From positions 925,356 through 989,355 of the forward strand of contig CM012954.1 of assembly GCA_000181795.3 (NCBI GenBank): a DNA stretch of 64,000 nucleotides. The letters run 5' to 3'. The translations under genes were made by a program, and so were the position numbers. Below, piece by piece: positions 40,333-53,589 of the stretch. The stretch comes from Trichinella spiralis (Eukaryota > Nematoda > Enoplea > Trichinellida > Trichinellidae). Under the pieces are notes generated by a model, which saw only the letters and a program-made list of their open reading frames with translations, was not told the DNA's origin and did no database searches. The stretch's first letter is position 1. The number at the start of each line of letters is the position of its first letter.

Positions 40333-42501
40333 TCGACAAATCTGAAATTAAAAAATAAATCATTAGCATTATTTATTAAAACTGTGCATTGATAATATAT
40401 TACATTACACACTTAAATGGAAGTTTTCATTTTTATTCACTTTCTATTTCCTGCTTTCTGCTCATTTGTTAAATAATAAGACATTTCAGAGGCAACAGTT
40501 TTGGTATTTTGAACAAATATTTTGAAAACAAGTGTAATTTTGAATAAAATTTATTTGAAAACAACATTATAAACGCGCATATTACAAAAAATTTAGTTGT
40601 TGCGTATAAGTTTTCAGTGACTTTTATTTTAAACCACAAACAGCTTAACTTTATGAAATAAACTGTTTCCTGTAAATAGGAGAAAACAGTTCAAAGAAGA
40701 AATATTTTTGAAAACAGAAACGAATATATATATTTGCCGATGCAGCAATTCTTTAACTTTTATTAAAAATTAAGCGCACGTGTATAGAAGCTGCACTGAG
40801 CATTATTACAAAAAGAGAGAGTTGTCTAGAACATTAAAATATTGTTTAAATATATAGAATACTTAAAAAAAACAATTTTTCTCTTCTCTAATAAGTATTT
40901 AATAGCAGAAAATAATCTGATTTAATCATTTATAATAGAAGATTTAAAAAATGCACAGTACAACTTGCATAATGTTATATGCTGTAGAAAAGATATGCAC
41001 TGAAAAACAATATTCATTTGATAAATGATTGATTATTCATATTTAAATATTCGAATAATTAAAAAATTCATTGCTTTACCATTTGCAACATTTAAACTGC
41101 TTAAAGTATTAAAATGAAAATGCAAAACCTACTTACTATGCTAAGCTTTTCAGTTTCTAATCAAAATTATTGCAGTACTGTTTTTGTCAGTAGTAGCGCA
41201 AGCAGTGCTGTTGCTTCAGAAGCAAACTTTTGAATTTGTAGTAATGGACAGGATAAAAGAGATCAGATAAATTCAAAATCTGTAGAATCAGAAGAAAACA
41301 ACAGTTCTTCTACAAGATCTATTGTTCATTCAATGTGAGAAGAAGAATTTGAAACCGTCAACTTTCGTATGCAAATACGTGTATATATCTAAACAGAACA
41401 GCGAGCACCTGTTACTACAACTTGATGGTTGAAAATGAAAGCCTTTATAAAATGAAGGTTATTTAAAGTTATCACGGTTAAACTAATGCGTACGTAAATA
41501 TATGCACATATTAAAAGAAGTAATTTCTTTAAATCTTTAAAAATGCAATGCCATTAAACAATTTCATTCATATTAATGATGATGAAATATCATTTTTTAA
41601 TGATAAAAGGCGGAAATATTTATCGAATTGAAAACAGAAATATACAAATCAAATATGGCAATTAGAATGTTTGAAGCGAAGCTTGAAGACTATTTCTTAG
41701 GTACTTAGTATCAAATTTGCAGCCGAACGTCACCTTCATGGTAGATTTGCCAGTGATGTAATTGGCGGCAATTTATTTAATTCATCCATAATGCAGTTTT
41801 AAATTGCAGAATAATGTATTTGTGTGGAATTAAATTGAGGTAAATTTATAAGACGTTCAACGTCATGATATTTCTTTCAACCCACATGAATTATTAACAT
41901 CAGGATAATAAGCGTAAAATTGTCAATTGATTCTTGACGAAAGAAATTACAGAGTAAAACTGAAAAGAACAATACAATTGTCTATTTTTTAATATTCATG
42001 CTTACTTTTTACAACTATAAGCGCATCACTTATTACATTTATTATCATTATTACTGTTGTCGTTGTTGTTGTTGTTGATGATGGCATTGTACATTGTTCA
42101 AATTTGAATTAATATCACATTTCATTAATGGGAAAAAATTAAAATTTTTATCGAATTAATCAGGTTGTTTAATTCTAAGTTACCAAGTGAAAAGATGTGC
42201 ATTACAAAAATGAAAATACAACTTTATATGTATACTTGTATGTGAAAGAAACTTTGTCAAAAACTCACTTGATTTTCTGTCTGAACGTCTGATGTTGCTG
42301 CAGAGTAAAAAAATCGTATCTCACCACGTCGAAAATATGAATTATATAATTTAATATTTAATCAAAGAAGACAAAATTCAAATAGAATTAAATATTGAAA
42401 ATAATGATTATTTTTGGCAATTTTCTCCTGTATAGACAATGTCAATTTTGATTTGATGCAAAAATTTATGATAACAAAAAGTGAACGTCAATATTGGATT
42501 A

Positions 42502-42524
42502 TTAATAATAATAATAATAATAAT
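42502..42524. repeat. (AAT)n microsatellite
   Basis: About seven AAT units in intergenic DNA. Confidence 0.9.
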
Positions 42525-44182
42525 CAACACTCTGCTTCATACGCCCACATTCACTTGGAAAATATTCAAATGTTTTACAAGATGGGCAATTTTGAGAAAA
42601 TTTTGAATAAATTTTTAATTCACCAAAAATCAATTCTACTTGAAATAGACGATTGGAATTTATGATGAAAAGTATTCAAACATTATTTTCCATTTTTCCG
42701 TATACCGCTGCGTATGAAGTTTCTGAATTTGAACATTAGCATTATTTATAAAATAACTGATCTTTCGAAAAAGAGGTAAATCGCTTGAAAGCTTTGAATA
42801 ATTAATTTTTCAAAAAACAATTTTTAAATTTAAATCATTTTTAACAATAATAATAACACTTAATAATCGTTCCCCTCCGTCAGAATAGAATATGTGATAA
42901 TTTTTCCACTTCAATGGGATGAATTTTGAATGAGGAAAAAGAAAAAAAATGCAAATTTCTCATTTGACGAACATCCTTTTTATCAATTGTGAATGGTCGG
43001 TTGTTCAAAATGGCGGTAGATACTTATTTAAATCTGACGACTGAAAGATAGTTTTAATACAACTCATGCAGAATAAAGCTACTTACTCAGAATTGAAAAA
43101 GCACAAGAAATTCCGTATGTGTGTGTGTGTGAAATAATCCTAGACTCGATTAAGCTGAACAAAAAAATGACGACTATAAAATCAGCAGAAGTTCAATTTG
43201 CATGGAAAATTCGCTTTTTGACTTAAATAAAGCAGCTTCAATGAAGCCCGACATTTTAAAATGAAGCTTCAACAGCAAATAATTTTGGATAAATTTTGTC
43301 ATTTTTTCATTTGTCCTCTTTATTTCATTCGATCAACGTTATTTATTGCATAAAATAAATTATTTAGTTTGCGTCGAAATTTAAAGCATTATTATTATTT
43401 CAAATGAATTTTCCATATTCGAACAATGAATGGAATAATAATGATAATAATGAATAATTACAAAGTTACCTTGAAAACAATTGGCTCCGGTTGGCAAATT
43501 CTGCTGCTGCTTGTTGTAAATGCTGCAAATGGGAAAAAGCATTTTTATTTGTGTGGTGTCTGTCGTCTTTTTCAAAGTGGAAAACTTGGTCAAGAAAAAA
43601 ATTCGATATTTTTCTCTTTCTTGTTTTTATTTTTTTTATAATATGCATTAAAGCAAACTGATGATGCAGAATGGTGAGTGTGTCGACTGGTAAATTTTAT
43701 TTTTTTATTATATACTTATTTATTTGCTATCAGTTGGAAACTGTGACAGCATTGTCAAAGCAGAGAGCGCTTCTTGCTGCATCTTGCCTGAGTTGAATTG
43801 ATTAATTCGCAACTGGATGTCATTCATCACGATTATTTTGATAATTGCGGTTCCCCTAAAAAAAAACTGACTATTCCATTCCAAAGCAGAAACGTCTTGA
43901 AAAGGAAGTAGTGAATTATTATATCTATCAATTTCTGTTATTGTTGATCAATAAAAAAACATTTTCTCTGTTTTTCACCATAACCCAACTACCTACATTT
44001 ACAATATAGAAAAGAATGAGCATCACACACACGCATACACAATTATATTTATGCATTTTATTAATCAATTTATTGTATTTAAAAAAAACTTAAAAAAACT
44101 TCAAAAAACAACTTGTTACCACGTTCGCTTCGTTCTTTCTTTCTTAATTTTTCCTTTTCTATTATTGCATACAAACCACACC

Positions 44183-44215
44183 GTCTCTCTCCCTCTCTCT
44201 CTCTTTCTTTCTTTC
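44183..44215. repeat. CT-rich low-complexity tract
   Basis: Imperfect CT/CTTT run shortly downstream of the family C GPCR stop codon, probably within its 3' untranslated region. Confidence 0.85.
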
Positions 44216-44273
44216 ACTTAAACTCGTCTACTTTTCCACTTAAACCAAATACAAAATATTACACAATCTCAAT

Positions 44274-47200
44274 TCAACTGTGACCATTGTTCAAAGCCAT
44301 TATTTTTTTGCTGCGACTCTTCTTCCATATGACAGCTTGATATTTGGTAGAGCCGGCAGAATCACCGATGTTCGTGTTGTTCATTGGATCGTTGACACCG
44401 CTACTGCTGCTATTACTATTGTTGCTGCTACCACAGCTACCATGCGCGGAAAATACACTAGCATTTGCAGAGGATCGAACAGTTTCTTCTCCATTGTCGA
44501 AATAGATGTCCAAATTGTAGATGTTGTCTTTCATGTGGTCAGTGTTGCTGTCCGTTGTCGACGGATATTGGATCAGAATTGGCTCGTAGCACAAGAGGAG
44601 ATAAATTTTCGGACCGAACATCAGCAGCATCATGATCGTGGCAGAAGTGATCAATTCGACACAAATCACCGCATCTTTGTACGGATGTGCCACGAAAGCG
44701 TAGCCGACAGTCCAGCCTATCCAGACCGGCACCAACGAGAGACAAGTGTACAAAAGCCACCTGGTTTCTTTGTAATTTCGTTTCACATTTCGATTGATAA
44801 AGCTGATAAATAGTACAATGATCAAAAGTAAAAATACATAACCGTGCGATGCTAGAAATTCTTGATCACTCCAACCGCAGGCAGCGGCGACGAAATTGGT
44901 GTCGTGTTCGTGGTCGCCTTTGGTGTCGAAATGAAGCACATTCAGTTGAGGAGAGCGGAATATGGTCCATTGGAAATTCAACGCAATTTGAACGGATACG
45001 ATGAAAAAAAGCAAAAGCCAATAGTTCCAATGGCTGATGTAGCCGTTGGTGCCGACAGTTTCGCCGTTGCGCAGTTGAGTAGCTTTGGCAATCAGTACTC
45101 CAAAACAGACGCAATAAGCCAAAGAATGACAAAACTGACGCATACGACAAAGCGTATCGGTGGGATCGAATGCGAACATATAGACCGTAGAATAGAGTGA
45201 AAGAATTCCACAAAGCAAGCATATGCCCAAACTTTGATTGCCTTTCACAACATGCCTGGCCATTTTGTACAAAATCAAAACGAACACACCAATCGTGATT
45301 GATATCAATATTGAATTCAGTGCCAAAAATAAATAGTTCCAATTGGACGAAGTCCACCGGCCCGAAATCAGCGGCGTCATCGCAGTGTCACTTCGGCCGG
45401 TGGTCAGTGTGTCGTAGTTGGGTTGAGTTTTGAAAATGACCTGCGGCGAGCAGGAGAACGCTTTGCGCAGTTCGTAGCAACGACACGACGGAAGTGAGCA
45501 GCTGGACTGGGGTAGTTCCACTGGGGCATTCCAGTTCGGATTCGACATCACCAGACCATCTTCTTCTGACCACTGTCCAACTTCGGCTACTGATTGTGAA
45601 AATGGATCGACTTGAAAAATGGTAAATTTGTCGAAACTTTTCAACAGATGCAACCAAGCGGTCATGGTGCGAGGATATCGTTGGTAAAATTCGTCGCACA
45701 GCCCGCGCAAATCTGGACATACTTTTTTGTAAATATCGTCGGTCAAAATGATCCACCCTTCCAAAGCGGCCATCAAATAACGTTCGGATATCAGTTCTGC
45801 TGATGTTGGCAACAGAAATTGAGATTCGTCCATCTGGGTGCACAGTTGGCTGGCAGTTGTCGTCGTAGCTCGGTCGGTGAACTTGCACTGCAGCATCTCT
45901 TCCCAGAACGAGATCAACCATTCTTGGGGCAAATGGAACGGATTTGCTCTGGATAGGAAAACTGCCAAATTTCGATTGTCCGGTGCAGCAGGCTGCAGAG
46001 AAAGAAATTGCATTGCTGCACCAGTCGACGACGACGAGCTGTTCATCCACGTGTCGTCCAAGTGGAACATGCGGATAAAGTTGTGCGATTGTCCAGTCAA
46101 CAGAAATACCGAATTGTCCGGCAATTGGCTCGCTGTGGTAGTTCGTTTCAAAAAGCGAGCAAATTGATCCGCATCGCTGAACACAACGACCACCGGATGG
46201 GTGGTGGTCGTCGGTCCGGATTGTTTGCAATTATTTCTGTTCACAGCTTCATCATCATCTTCTTTTTTTTCGTCTTTTTCCATCCCAGTTGCTGTGGTCG
46301 TTTGGTCGATGCGGATCAACTGACCAATGCAAATCGCCCCAGCCAGTGCTTGGGTTTCGAAAATGTGGAACAATTCGGCGGCGGTTGGGTCACCATTCGA
46401 TACCAAAACCGTCACCAAATTCCAATTGTAATTGTTCAACAGGGCGACCAGAGCTCGAGCTTGGAGCAGCAGGCTCGGTCGCAGGGATATTTCTCGCGTC
46501 GAACACGAACTTCCCTGGCAAGATGCGGATATCAACGGCTGGAAGAAGGTGTCGGAATTGTGAAACAAACTTTGGACGGTGACGTAAGTGGATAAAGTTT
46601 GACCAGTGACGAAGGCGAAAATATTTTCATAAGATACGGTGATGTTGGGCGTGGCCGGTGCCGGGCTCAACGACAAACATTTGCCGCGCAAATTGAGCAA
46701 AGATTCGGCGGCGTTGCCGGCGCAGTGGCAAGTGTCGATCAACAGGCCGCCCAATTCGACGTTGGGCAACAAGTTCAATTTGGCATATTTCTGCTTGACC
46801 GTTTCCAAAGTGTAGGCGAATGTGGCGGCCAAAGCGAGATTTTCGTTCGAAGAAGCCGCCACACAATTGCGCCTGTTCGGATTCCAAGTGCGCAAATCGA
46901 ACAAGCCGACCAAGTACAAATGACCAGGACGAACCAGAGACAATTTGGCGACCGAATCTACCGTCTCCACCGACGAACAAGCCCGACAAGCGAAACTGTT
47001 CGAAGGACATACCGAATCGACCAGACGACCGTCCGGCAAGTAGAGGTTGGAGTAGAGGTTCAAATTTTTCGCATTTCGCTTCTTGTACTCGAGCACCAGC
47101 TTGTCGACAATTCGAAATTGAGCGTCAACTGTCAAATAGCGTCCTTGGATTGTGATCGATTCCAACGACTGCTTGTCGTCGAAAGAGATGACCAAATTGC

Positions 47201-48834
47201 GAAAATCGACCGGATCTTCCGAGTCGAAAGTGTACTGTAACTTGTTCCACAACGCTGTGGAATGGCAGTTCGGGTCGACGCCGGTGGTGTAATTTGCTTT
47301 TGTTGCACAATTGGAAATTTGCATAGCGAAATTCGCCACGGCGTACGTTGCCAGTATGGCCGATTCGGCCATCGTGTTCGACGCCATGGACATTTTCAAA
47401 TGGTGCTCCGGAAACGAGGCGCAACGTTTCCAGCCGGCCGGTGGCACGTCGACGAGCGTGCAATTGTACTGACTGTGAGCGTAGCTGGCCAACAGTCCGT
47501 AGGCGTGGTTGTTTTGTTTGAATAATTTTGTGAAATAATTTTCAAATTCCAACAATTGACGTGCTTGTTGGAATTGTAAAAATAGAATCGAAAATTGGGA
47601 ATTGTTGGAATAGAATTGGATCCGTTGTTGTTCCAGTGAAAAGTCCACATCACCAATTGGTACACTGACAATGAACAGACCCCTGAGATGATTTGCATTC
47701 GACGAGATGAAAATTTCCATTTCTCGGGCCGTCAGTAGAGCAATGACAATTTTACTTCGACTCTTGAACGGCACCGACTTGGCATTGTTGTCGTCGTCGT
47801 CGGTGGTGACAAAGCCGAACTTCTGCTCAACGACAACACCGGCCGACGATAATTTGGCGACGAAATTGTCGGCCACGTCGACCAACAAATGCCGCTTACT
47901 GTAAACAACGGATACCCAATTGTTGGCCATTTTTTCCAACAGACCACAGACAACCTACAATACACACATATATAAATGTAAATATTGTGCGGTGATGAAA
48001 TTTGGATTTTAACAATTGTCCTACTGTAGCAAAATCGTCGAACGTTGCCGCTGAACTGTAGACGTGCCGAAGTTGTGGAATAAATTTCATCTGACTAGTT
48101 GCAGTGGAAAATGTTATCAACGGAAGTGACAAAGTTTGGAAAAAATTTTTCAAACTGCTGCTGTTGACAAAATTGATCTCAGGAATCATCATGTCTGAAA
48201 GTCGTCAAATTTCATATTGAAAAAAAATAGATATTAATAAAATCAAAAATGAAATTTGTTGCAAAAATTACACAACATTTGCCGATCTCGCGGCGACAGG
48301 CATTCTTCCCTTTTGTAATAGCCATATTTGTCGAGCAGTTTGTAAGTTTCAGCGATAATCTCTCGATCGTCCGAACACAAGCCTACCACAGTCAACGCTG
48401 AAAAGAAAAAAAAATTTCAATGCAACAACAACAGTATGCAAATTATTAGTACAGTAAGGTTATTTCGGGTTTTTTCTTTACCAAGTGGAAAAGAGAAGAA
48501 GTTGATTTACCGATTTTGACGTTCGACGGCTTGGAGTGCCACTTTTCCAAGGCCCATTTGACCGCAAACAAACTCTGGACCGCGTGCGGCTTCACCGTCT
48601 GACAGTCGTTTTCGTAAAGCGGGAATGGAACGATAATTCTGTGCTGAAATTAAATTGAAAAATAAAAAACAATAAGTCTTCTGTATTGTTGATTTTATTC
48701 ATTTCCATTTGCACCTTTGCATTGGTCGGTTCGAATGATAATAATCTGGACGCAGAGCATAGATGTTCGTTGGAAACAGCTTTTTCAACAACCGTCACCA
48801 ACAATAACAACAACAAAAATCGTCGAAACCGCAT
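44274..48834 (-). CDS. Family C GPCR with a double Venus-flytrap ectodomain
   Basis: Five exons, 48715-48834, 48511-48643, 48272-48397, 48025-48194 and a single 3681 nt exon 44274-47954, give 1409 residues. A signal peptide spans 1-20. The first ligand-binding (ANF/periplasmic-like) module covers about 41-498, with its hinge near DDFATVVCGLL. A second covers about 525-978: RPGHLYLVG, LLPNVELGG and NYNWNLVTV match the mGluR pattern. Only a short Cys-containing linker (1000-1018) follows, so the nine-Cys NCD3G domain of mGluRs is absent. The 7TM_3 region is 1055-1305, ending with the family signature FGPKIY at 1296-1301. The tail (1306-1409) is Ser/Asn-rich. An upstream frame of 12 codons precedes the start in the 5' leader, which begins at a good acceptor near 48902. 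Ligand unknown; glutamate or an amino-acid-like molecule is only a family-based guess. Confidence 0.88.
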
Positions 48835-51554
48835 CGTCGTATGCAAATTTTTACAAAACAAATCGCGACTGCGATCGGAAGAGCTTCATGAATGCCAGAG
48901 GCTAGAAATAGGCAGTGTGAAATGGAAATTTGGAGAAAAAAGATATACTAGACTTTTCTTTTGTCCAATAGCAAATATTAAAATGGACACTTTGGAAAAG
49001 TGGATTGATTTATTTGTTTGTTGGCTGCTTGAAATTTCAGTAAACAAAAGTTGCAATTTGCTTAGCTTTCGATCAACAAGAAGCTTTGGTTCAGTTTGAA
49101 CAGTTGTGAAAAGTTTATTTTGAAATCTGAAATAGCACCAGTGCCAGCCGTAAACCGGTAACGACATTTTCATCGCATTTGTTTACCCCATTCAGCGCAC
49201 AGCGGATATATGTAATATGGGCAATATTGAAATGAGATGAAATTAATAAAATTTTCATTTCAATTAAACACTACTTCACACTTATCATTCAAATGTCTAT
49301 GAACTTGGAAAAAAGGAAAAAAAAATTTTCACGACTGGAGTGTTTTTTTTGTCTCTTCATTTAATTTTGACCCTAGTGATGACGACGACAATTGACACTT
49401 TTGAAATAAATGGAACAATTACAAAATAAATTAATTATTTGATTAATAAAATGTTGAAATAATTTTTTTATACTTACACGCAAACTGTATGAATACAATG
49501 ATAATTACTACAATTAACAGTTAGCTGATTGTGTAAAATGCTTTCACTACTGTTCCAAAGAGTGACTATTACTACTTACAATAATGACCAACAGTTAATC
49601 GTGAACATAAAGAGTAGTCGATTGAAATGAAAACCGGTTTTTGAAGTGATAATTCAAAAAAAAAATTTTGTCAACCAACGACCAATGCTTTCGTCAAATT
49701 TATACCACAAGCTGCTTCAATTCACTCTCACACATAATTGTTGTTCATTATATAATAATAATAATTTTCATATTTGAATTTTTTTTCAAATTTAATATTA
49801 CCTTCAAATGTCAAGAATAAGTTAATTAATTTTTCAAATTCAAACGTTCGCTGAAAATTTTCAACCGATAATCAACAATTTCTTCAACATACATTGATTT
49901 ACCGAAACAATTTGCAATTTATTCAAAGCTTCTTAACACAGTCAATCTGATAAGCCGGCGTGTTATCATCGCTAAAACTGGCCGCATTTCAGGTTACCTT
50001 TGGAAACAACATTTACCCCCTCCCCACCCCACACAGAGAGAGAACAAATTTCATGATATGAATAACAACTTATTTACAACCATACTTCAATTTCTGCTTT
50101 TACTACAATAAAAATACATTTTTAATTTTATGAAAAAAATTAATTTACTTCATTTATGCAATCCGCATCAATCGAATTTCTTACTGTATTTATTTTTTAC
50201 GTTTTCACTGATTTAATTGGCAACAATAATTCAATGAAAAAATAATTAAATAATAAAATTAATAAAAAAACAAACAGTTTAATATAAATTAAATATTAAA
50301 CAGAAAAAAAATAAATAACAAATTTGCAACTTACGCGTCAAGATTTCAGCAGCATCAACTGCAGCCGATGCATTGAAACTTTGGACCAGATGGCATGAAA
50401 ATTTCTTCTGACAGAATTCAATTTATCATGCGCACACAGTGACCCAGTTGGCAGTGTTCTAAAGTCATCATTGTTCTGGCAGGCAAAGTGGCCTAAATGC
50501 ATCATTACTATGCTATCAACTCTGGTTATGCGATGCATCATTACCGTCGTACGGTCAAAATGAAATTTTAATACCGCAACATATTGTTGATTTACCATCA
50601 ACAGAATGCACCACTTTGATATGCTTGAAATGAAAATGTAAACAAAGTCTTGAAACAACTTTAAAAAATTTTCTTCTCCAGGAAAAACTTCAAGTTGACA
50701 AGTTTATTGAACCTTGTTCAAGGTTATTCGCAAGTTTTTCTTCTAAAAAACTATCATCTTTGTGATAATTATGCTAAACGAAAAAAAATACCAATAACAA
50801 CAACAACAACAACAACACGTAAAAATAAAATTGTAACAACGTCCATATTTGAAAGCGTACAACAAGTGGATATTGATCATAAATAAATAAATAAACGGCA
50901 ACATTTTCTTCCATCCTTCTTGAGCGCACTTATGTTGATACAGTGCAAATGACAAAAACAATTTTTTCTTCTATTTCTAATTAACTGTAAAAAAATAAAT
51001 ATTAAACTGTACAAATAAAATAAAATTTCATGTAAATTTTAAACACTGTTTAAAAATACAACAAACGTTTGCATTTTTCCAATTTCAAATTGAAATAAAT
51101 TCAATTTTACAATTCTCTCGTTCAAATAAACTTGCATTCTAAATGTACGGTAATCACCCTGTTCAATCATTTTTCCAACTGTTCGACGAACATCACGATG
51201 GTCTTTTTAAATTTGAAATATTTTAAAATACATCTGACCATCTTTTCTTCACTAAATACTACAATTAATTAAACGCTAAAAGCATTTCAGCATAAACCGT
51301 ATACTAATTATCACCCGAAACTACTACACCTAGCGAATATCATGTACGCTAAAGTTACCACTGAAAATTTAACAATACAACAAAATATGCAAAACAAAAT
51401 TAATAATATTTCCAAACAACTTTTATTAATAAAATTCATATTCACTGAGTAAAAAACATTTGCATTGCAAATTTAAAATTATATACTTAATATTAAGATG
51501 CACAATGATATTACATGTTCATCAATTACATTGAAAATTCACACAAACGTCAAT
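48835..51554. other. 2.7 kb upstream of the family C GPCR
   Basis: Likely 5' region of the GPCR. A GC-richer patch from about 50335 to 50650 ends, on the minus strand, with a GTAAGT donor and would be a good untranslated first exon. The nearest acceptor is the CTAG at 48902-48905. The 3' untranslated region of the ferredoxin gene occupies the right end, with a candidate signal at 51422-51427. No other coding signal. Confidence 0.45.
50797..50817. repeat. (AAC)n microsatellite
   Basis: Seven AAC units; they create short open frames on both strands that I do not consider genes. Confidence 0.9.
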
Positions 51555-52079
51555 TTAATGCACAGTTGGTTTGTAACCATCGACATAAAAGTTTCTGCTT
51601 ATCGGAGGAATGGTCACAATTATTCCATCTAATTCTTTACTAAGGATTACTTGACAACCCAATCTAGAATTCTCCTCCAAACAAGGGACTAAATCAAGCA
51701 AATCTTCCTCTTCTTCACTCATAGGGTTCAACTTGTCAAAAAAACACGGATCCACATAGACGTGGCAAGTTGTGCAAGCACAAGACGCTTCACAAGCACC
51801 TTCCAAATCAAGGCCAAATCGACGAGCCACCGTTAGTAAATTTTCACCAACTTTTCCATATACTGGCACTTTTTTATTATCTTTCCCAATGAAAGTCACT
51901 TGAACAGCATCTGCGGTCGCGTCCGAGCTGCTACTGAAATTCTTCACCAGTTTTGCATATGAACCCGAAGTTTTATAACCGTTCAATAAACTAATAAAGG
52001 TGAATTGTCTATTGTAGAAACAACCAGAATAAATCGACCTGTACATCAACGAACCTAATCGAACAACCATTCCAGCCAT
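51555..52079 (-). CDS. Mitochondrial [2Fe-2S] ferredoxin, FDX2 type
   Basis: Intronless frame of 174 residues. The first 50 or so residues are basic and Ser/Tyr-rich with no acidic residue, a typical mitochondrial targeting sequence. The adrenodoxin-type cluster ligands are C96, C102, C105 and C142 (C-x5-C-x2-C, then C 37 residues on). An acidic helix (SEEEEDLLDL, 121-130) is the usual docking surface for ferredoxin reductase and partners. The ending RNFYVDG plus a final His is a mark of FDX2 rather than steroidogenic FDX1. FDX2 donates electrons for iron-sulphur cluster assembly on the ISCU scaffold in the matrix. It shares a 524 nt divergent spacer with TRAP-delta. Confidence 0.93.
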   Translation of the reverse strand: MAGMVVRLGSLMYRSIYSGCFYNRQFTFISLLNGYKTSGSYAKLVKNFSSSSDATADAVQVTFIGKDNKKVPVYGKVGENLLTVARRFGLDLEGACEASCACTTCHVYVDPCFFDKLNPMSEEEEDLLDLVPCLEENSRLGCQVILSKELDGIIVTIPPISRNFYVDGYKPTVH

Positions 52080-52603
52080 TTCAAAGCACGCTTTTTCTTG
52101 CCACTTATTATTGTTGCACTCTTGATTACACCATTTTTCAATAATTTATTTCCATTTCCAATTTTTATTAACAACTAACAACCATTCAATACTACAATAT
52201 TATTACTGGTAATTCAGTGATTCACAAGAATGGTAAAATATTTTGATATTGATCTATTTTATATTAACTAAATTCAAGGCTAATGTTAAGTACAATTATT
52301 ACAATTATGAAAAAATAGATAAATGAAATGAAACTTATTGTTCAATATATCCCAAATTTACATGATGAAATGTCCAAATGAAACATATGTTTAATTAACC
52401 TAACAGTTCAGATGAAGTTTTGTGAAAATAAAGAATTAATTATTTTACATTAATCCTTATACATAACATTCAATTTCGATAAACTTGAAAATAAAACAAA
52501 CTGTTCATTTTAATTACTTCTCATATAATGCAAATAATTGGTCTTGTAAATCTTTTTATTTTGCATACACGTTTGAGATACTGTAATAAGTTTGTTAAAA
52601 AAA
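52080..52603. promoter_or_regulatory. Divergent promoter region between ferredoxin and TRAP-delta
   Basis: The two start codons face away from each other across 524 nt, so both promoters and leaders must lie here unless spliced leaders are used. No TATA box stands out and no motif is shared clearly between the two halves. Confidence 0.45.
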
Positions 52604-53589
52604 ATGTGGCTGTTGTGCAGTTTTCTGTGTTTTTTCTTAATTTCTTCCAGTATAGGTAATATTAATTATTTTACATAGTGATTAAGCTGAATTTGTTTTA
52701 TATTAAATGTGGCGATAAAATTAAACTTGCTTAGTTATTTTGTAAATTGCTTGTATCATATATTTTTTTTTCAATGTACTAATGTTTTTGAAATTTACCT
52801 CAGATTATTAATAATTTAAAAGTTTTTTGTATTTTAATTACTTTATCAGAGAAATAATATTTTTTGCCATTTTAGCTGACACATGTCGCAATCCTACGTT
52901 AGTGAAGCACAGTGGTTATTCTACTACGGACAGTTTTTTTAACGCAAAAACTGCTATTGTTATAGAATTTTCTGTAAATTGTGATCAGCCAGTAAAGGTA
53001 ATGGAAAATATTAATTAAGAAATGCCATGACTTGAGTAAATTTCAGGAATACCCATTGTATTGGGAATATGAAGGCGATGTGCATCTTGCGGCTCAGCTA
53101 CCAACTGGACTGCATTATCAAATTACATTTGTAAATGATCACAAAAAAATTGGAAGAGGGCAGTACGACATTCGTATTTTTGACGAAGAAGGGTTTGCTG
53201 CCTTACGGAAGGTATTATTTATTTGTTCATGCTGTAAATCTGTTCTATACTTAATTATTTGACTATTATTTGTTTCATAATTTGATGCATTATGAAACTG
53301 TTTAACATTTTGAAGTTTTCACTTGAATGTAATATGACACGCATTAAATTCATATTTTAATTTTTTGTTTAAGGCAATGAGAGCTAAAGTCGATACGAAT
53401 GATGCTGTAAAACCTCTTTTTACAGTTTCCTATTATCATCCGGTAAGATTCGATATATCCCTTTTTTTATATTAATTGAATTTGATTTAGGGTTCCACAG
53501 GTGAGCCTCGGATCGCGTCGCAGACAATTGTACTTGCTGCTAGTGCAGTAGTTTTGTATTATGCTTATATTTGGCGCACTAAATTATGA
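52604..53589 (+). CDS. ssr4: Translocon-associated protein subunit delta (SSR4)
   Basis: Five exons, 52604-52655, 52876-52997, 53047-53211, 53374-53442 and 53491-53589, give 168 residues, the usual size. A signal peptide covers 1-18. The lumenal domain holds the conserved Cys pair (the Cys in DTCRNP and in NCDQP) and the family patterns YPLYWEYEGD and GQYDIRIFDEEGF. A single membrane helix lies near the C-terminus (about 149-165), followed by a very short cytosolic end. TRAP-delta is part of the four-subunit TRAP complex beside the Sec61 channel and assists insertion of secretory proteins into the endoplasmic reticulum. The model is complete and every exon junction keeps phase. Confidence 0.96.

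Larger units (their letters stand above)
40333..44273. other. 3.9 kb upstream of the insulin gene and downstream of the family C GPCR
   Basis: A minus-strand donor of excellent quality (GTAAGTAGG) at 41136 ends a GC-richer patch, 41137 to about 41290, that could be the untranslated first exon of the insulin gene; the acceptor before the coding exon is at 40342-40343. Minus-strand poly(A)-signal equivalents for the family C GPCR occur at about 44057-44075. A patch at 43470-43600 has open frames on both strands but no recognisable product. Confidence 0.45.

Noticed and set aside
44280-47904. Many long open frames on the plus strand and in other minus frames across this interval
   Set aside because: They are shadows of the large GC-rich receptor exon; none has a family motif, whereas the receptor frame has a full 7TM_3 domain.
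48835-48861. Start of the family C GPCR nine codons earlier
   Set aside because: That position is a TTG; the first ATG in frame is at 48834 and begins a good signal peptide.
50338-50658. 106-codon minus-strand frame as a protein gene
   Set aside because: No family resemblance, and its first codons are not preceded by a clear leader. The strong donor just past its stop fits an untranslated first exon of the family C GPCR better.
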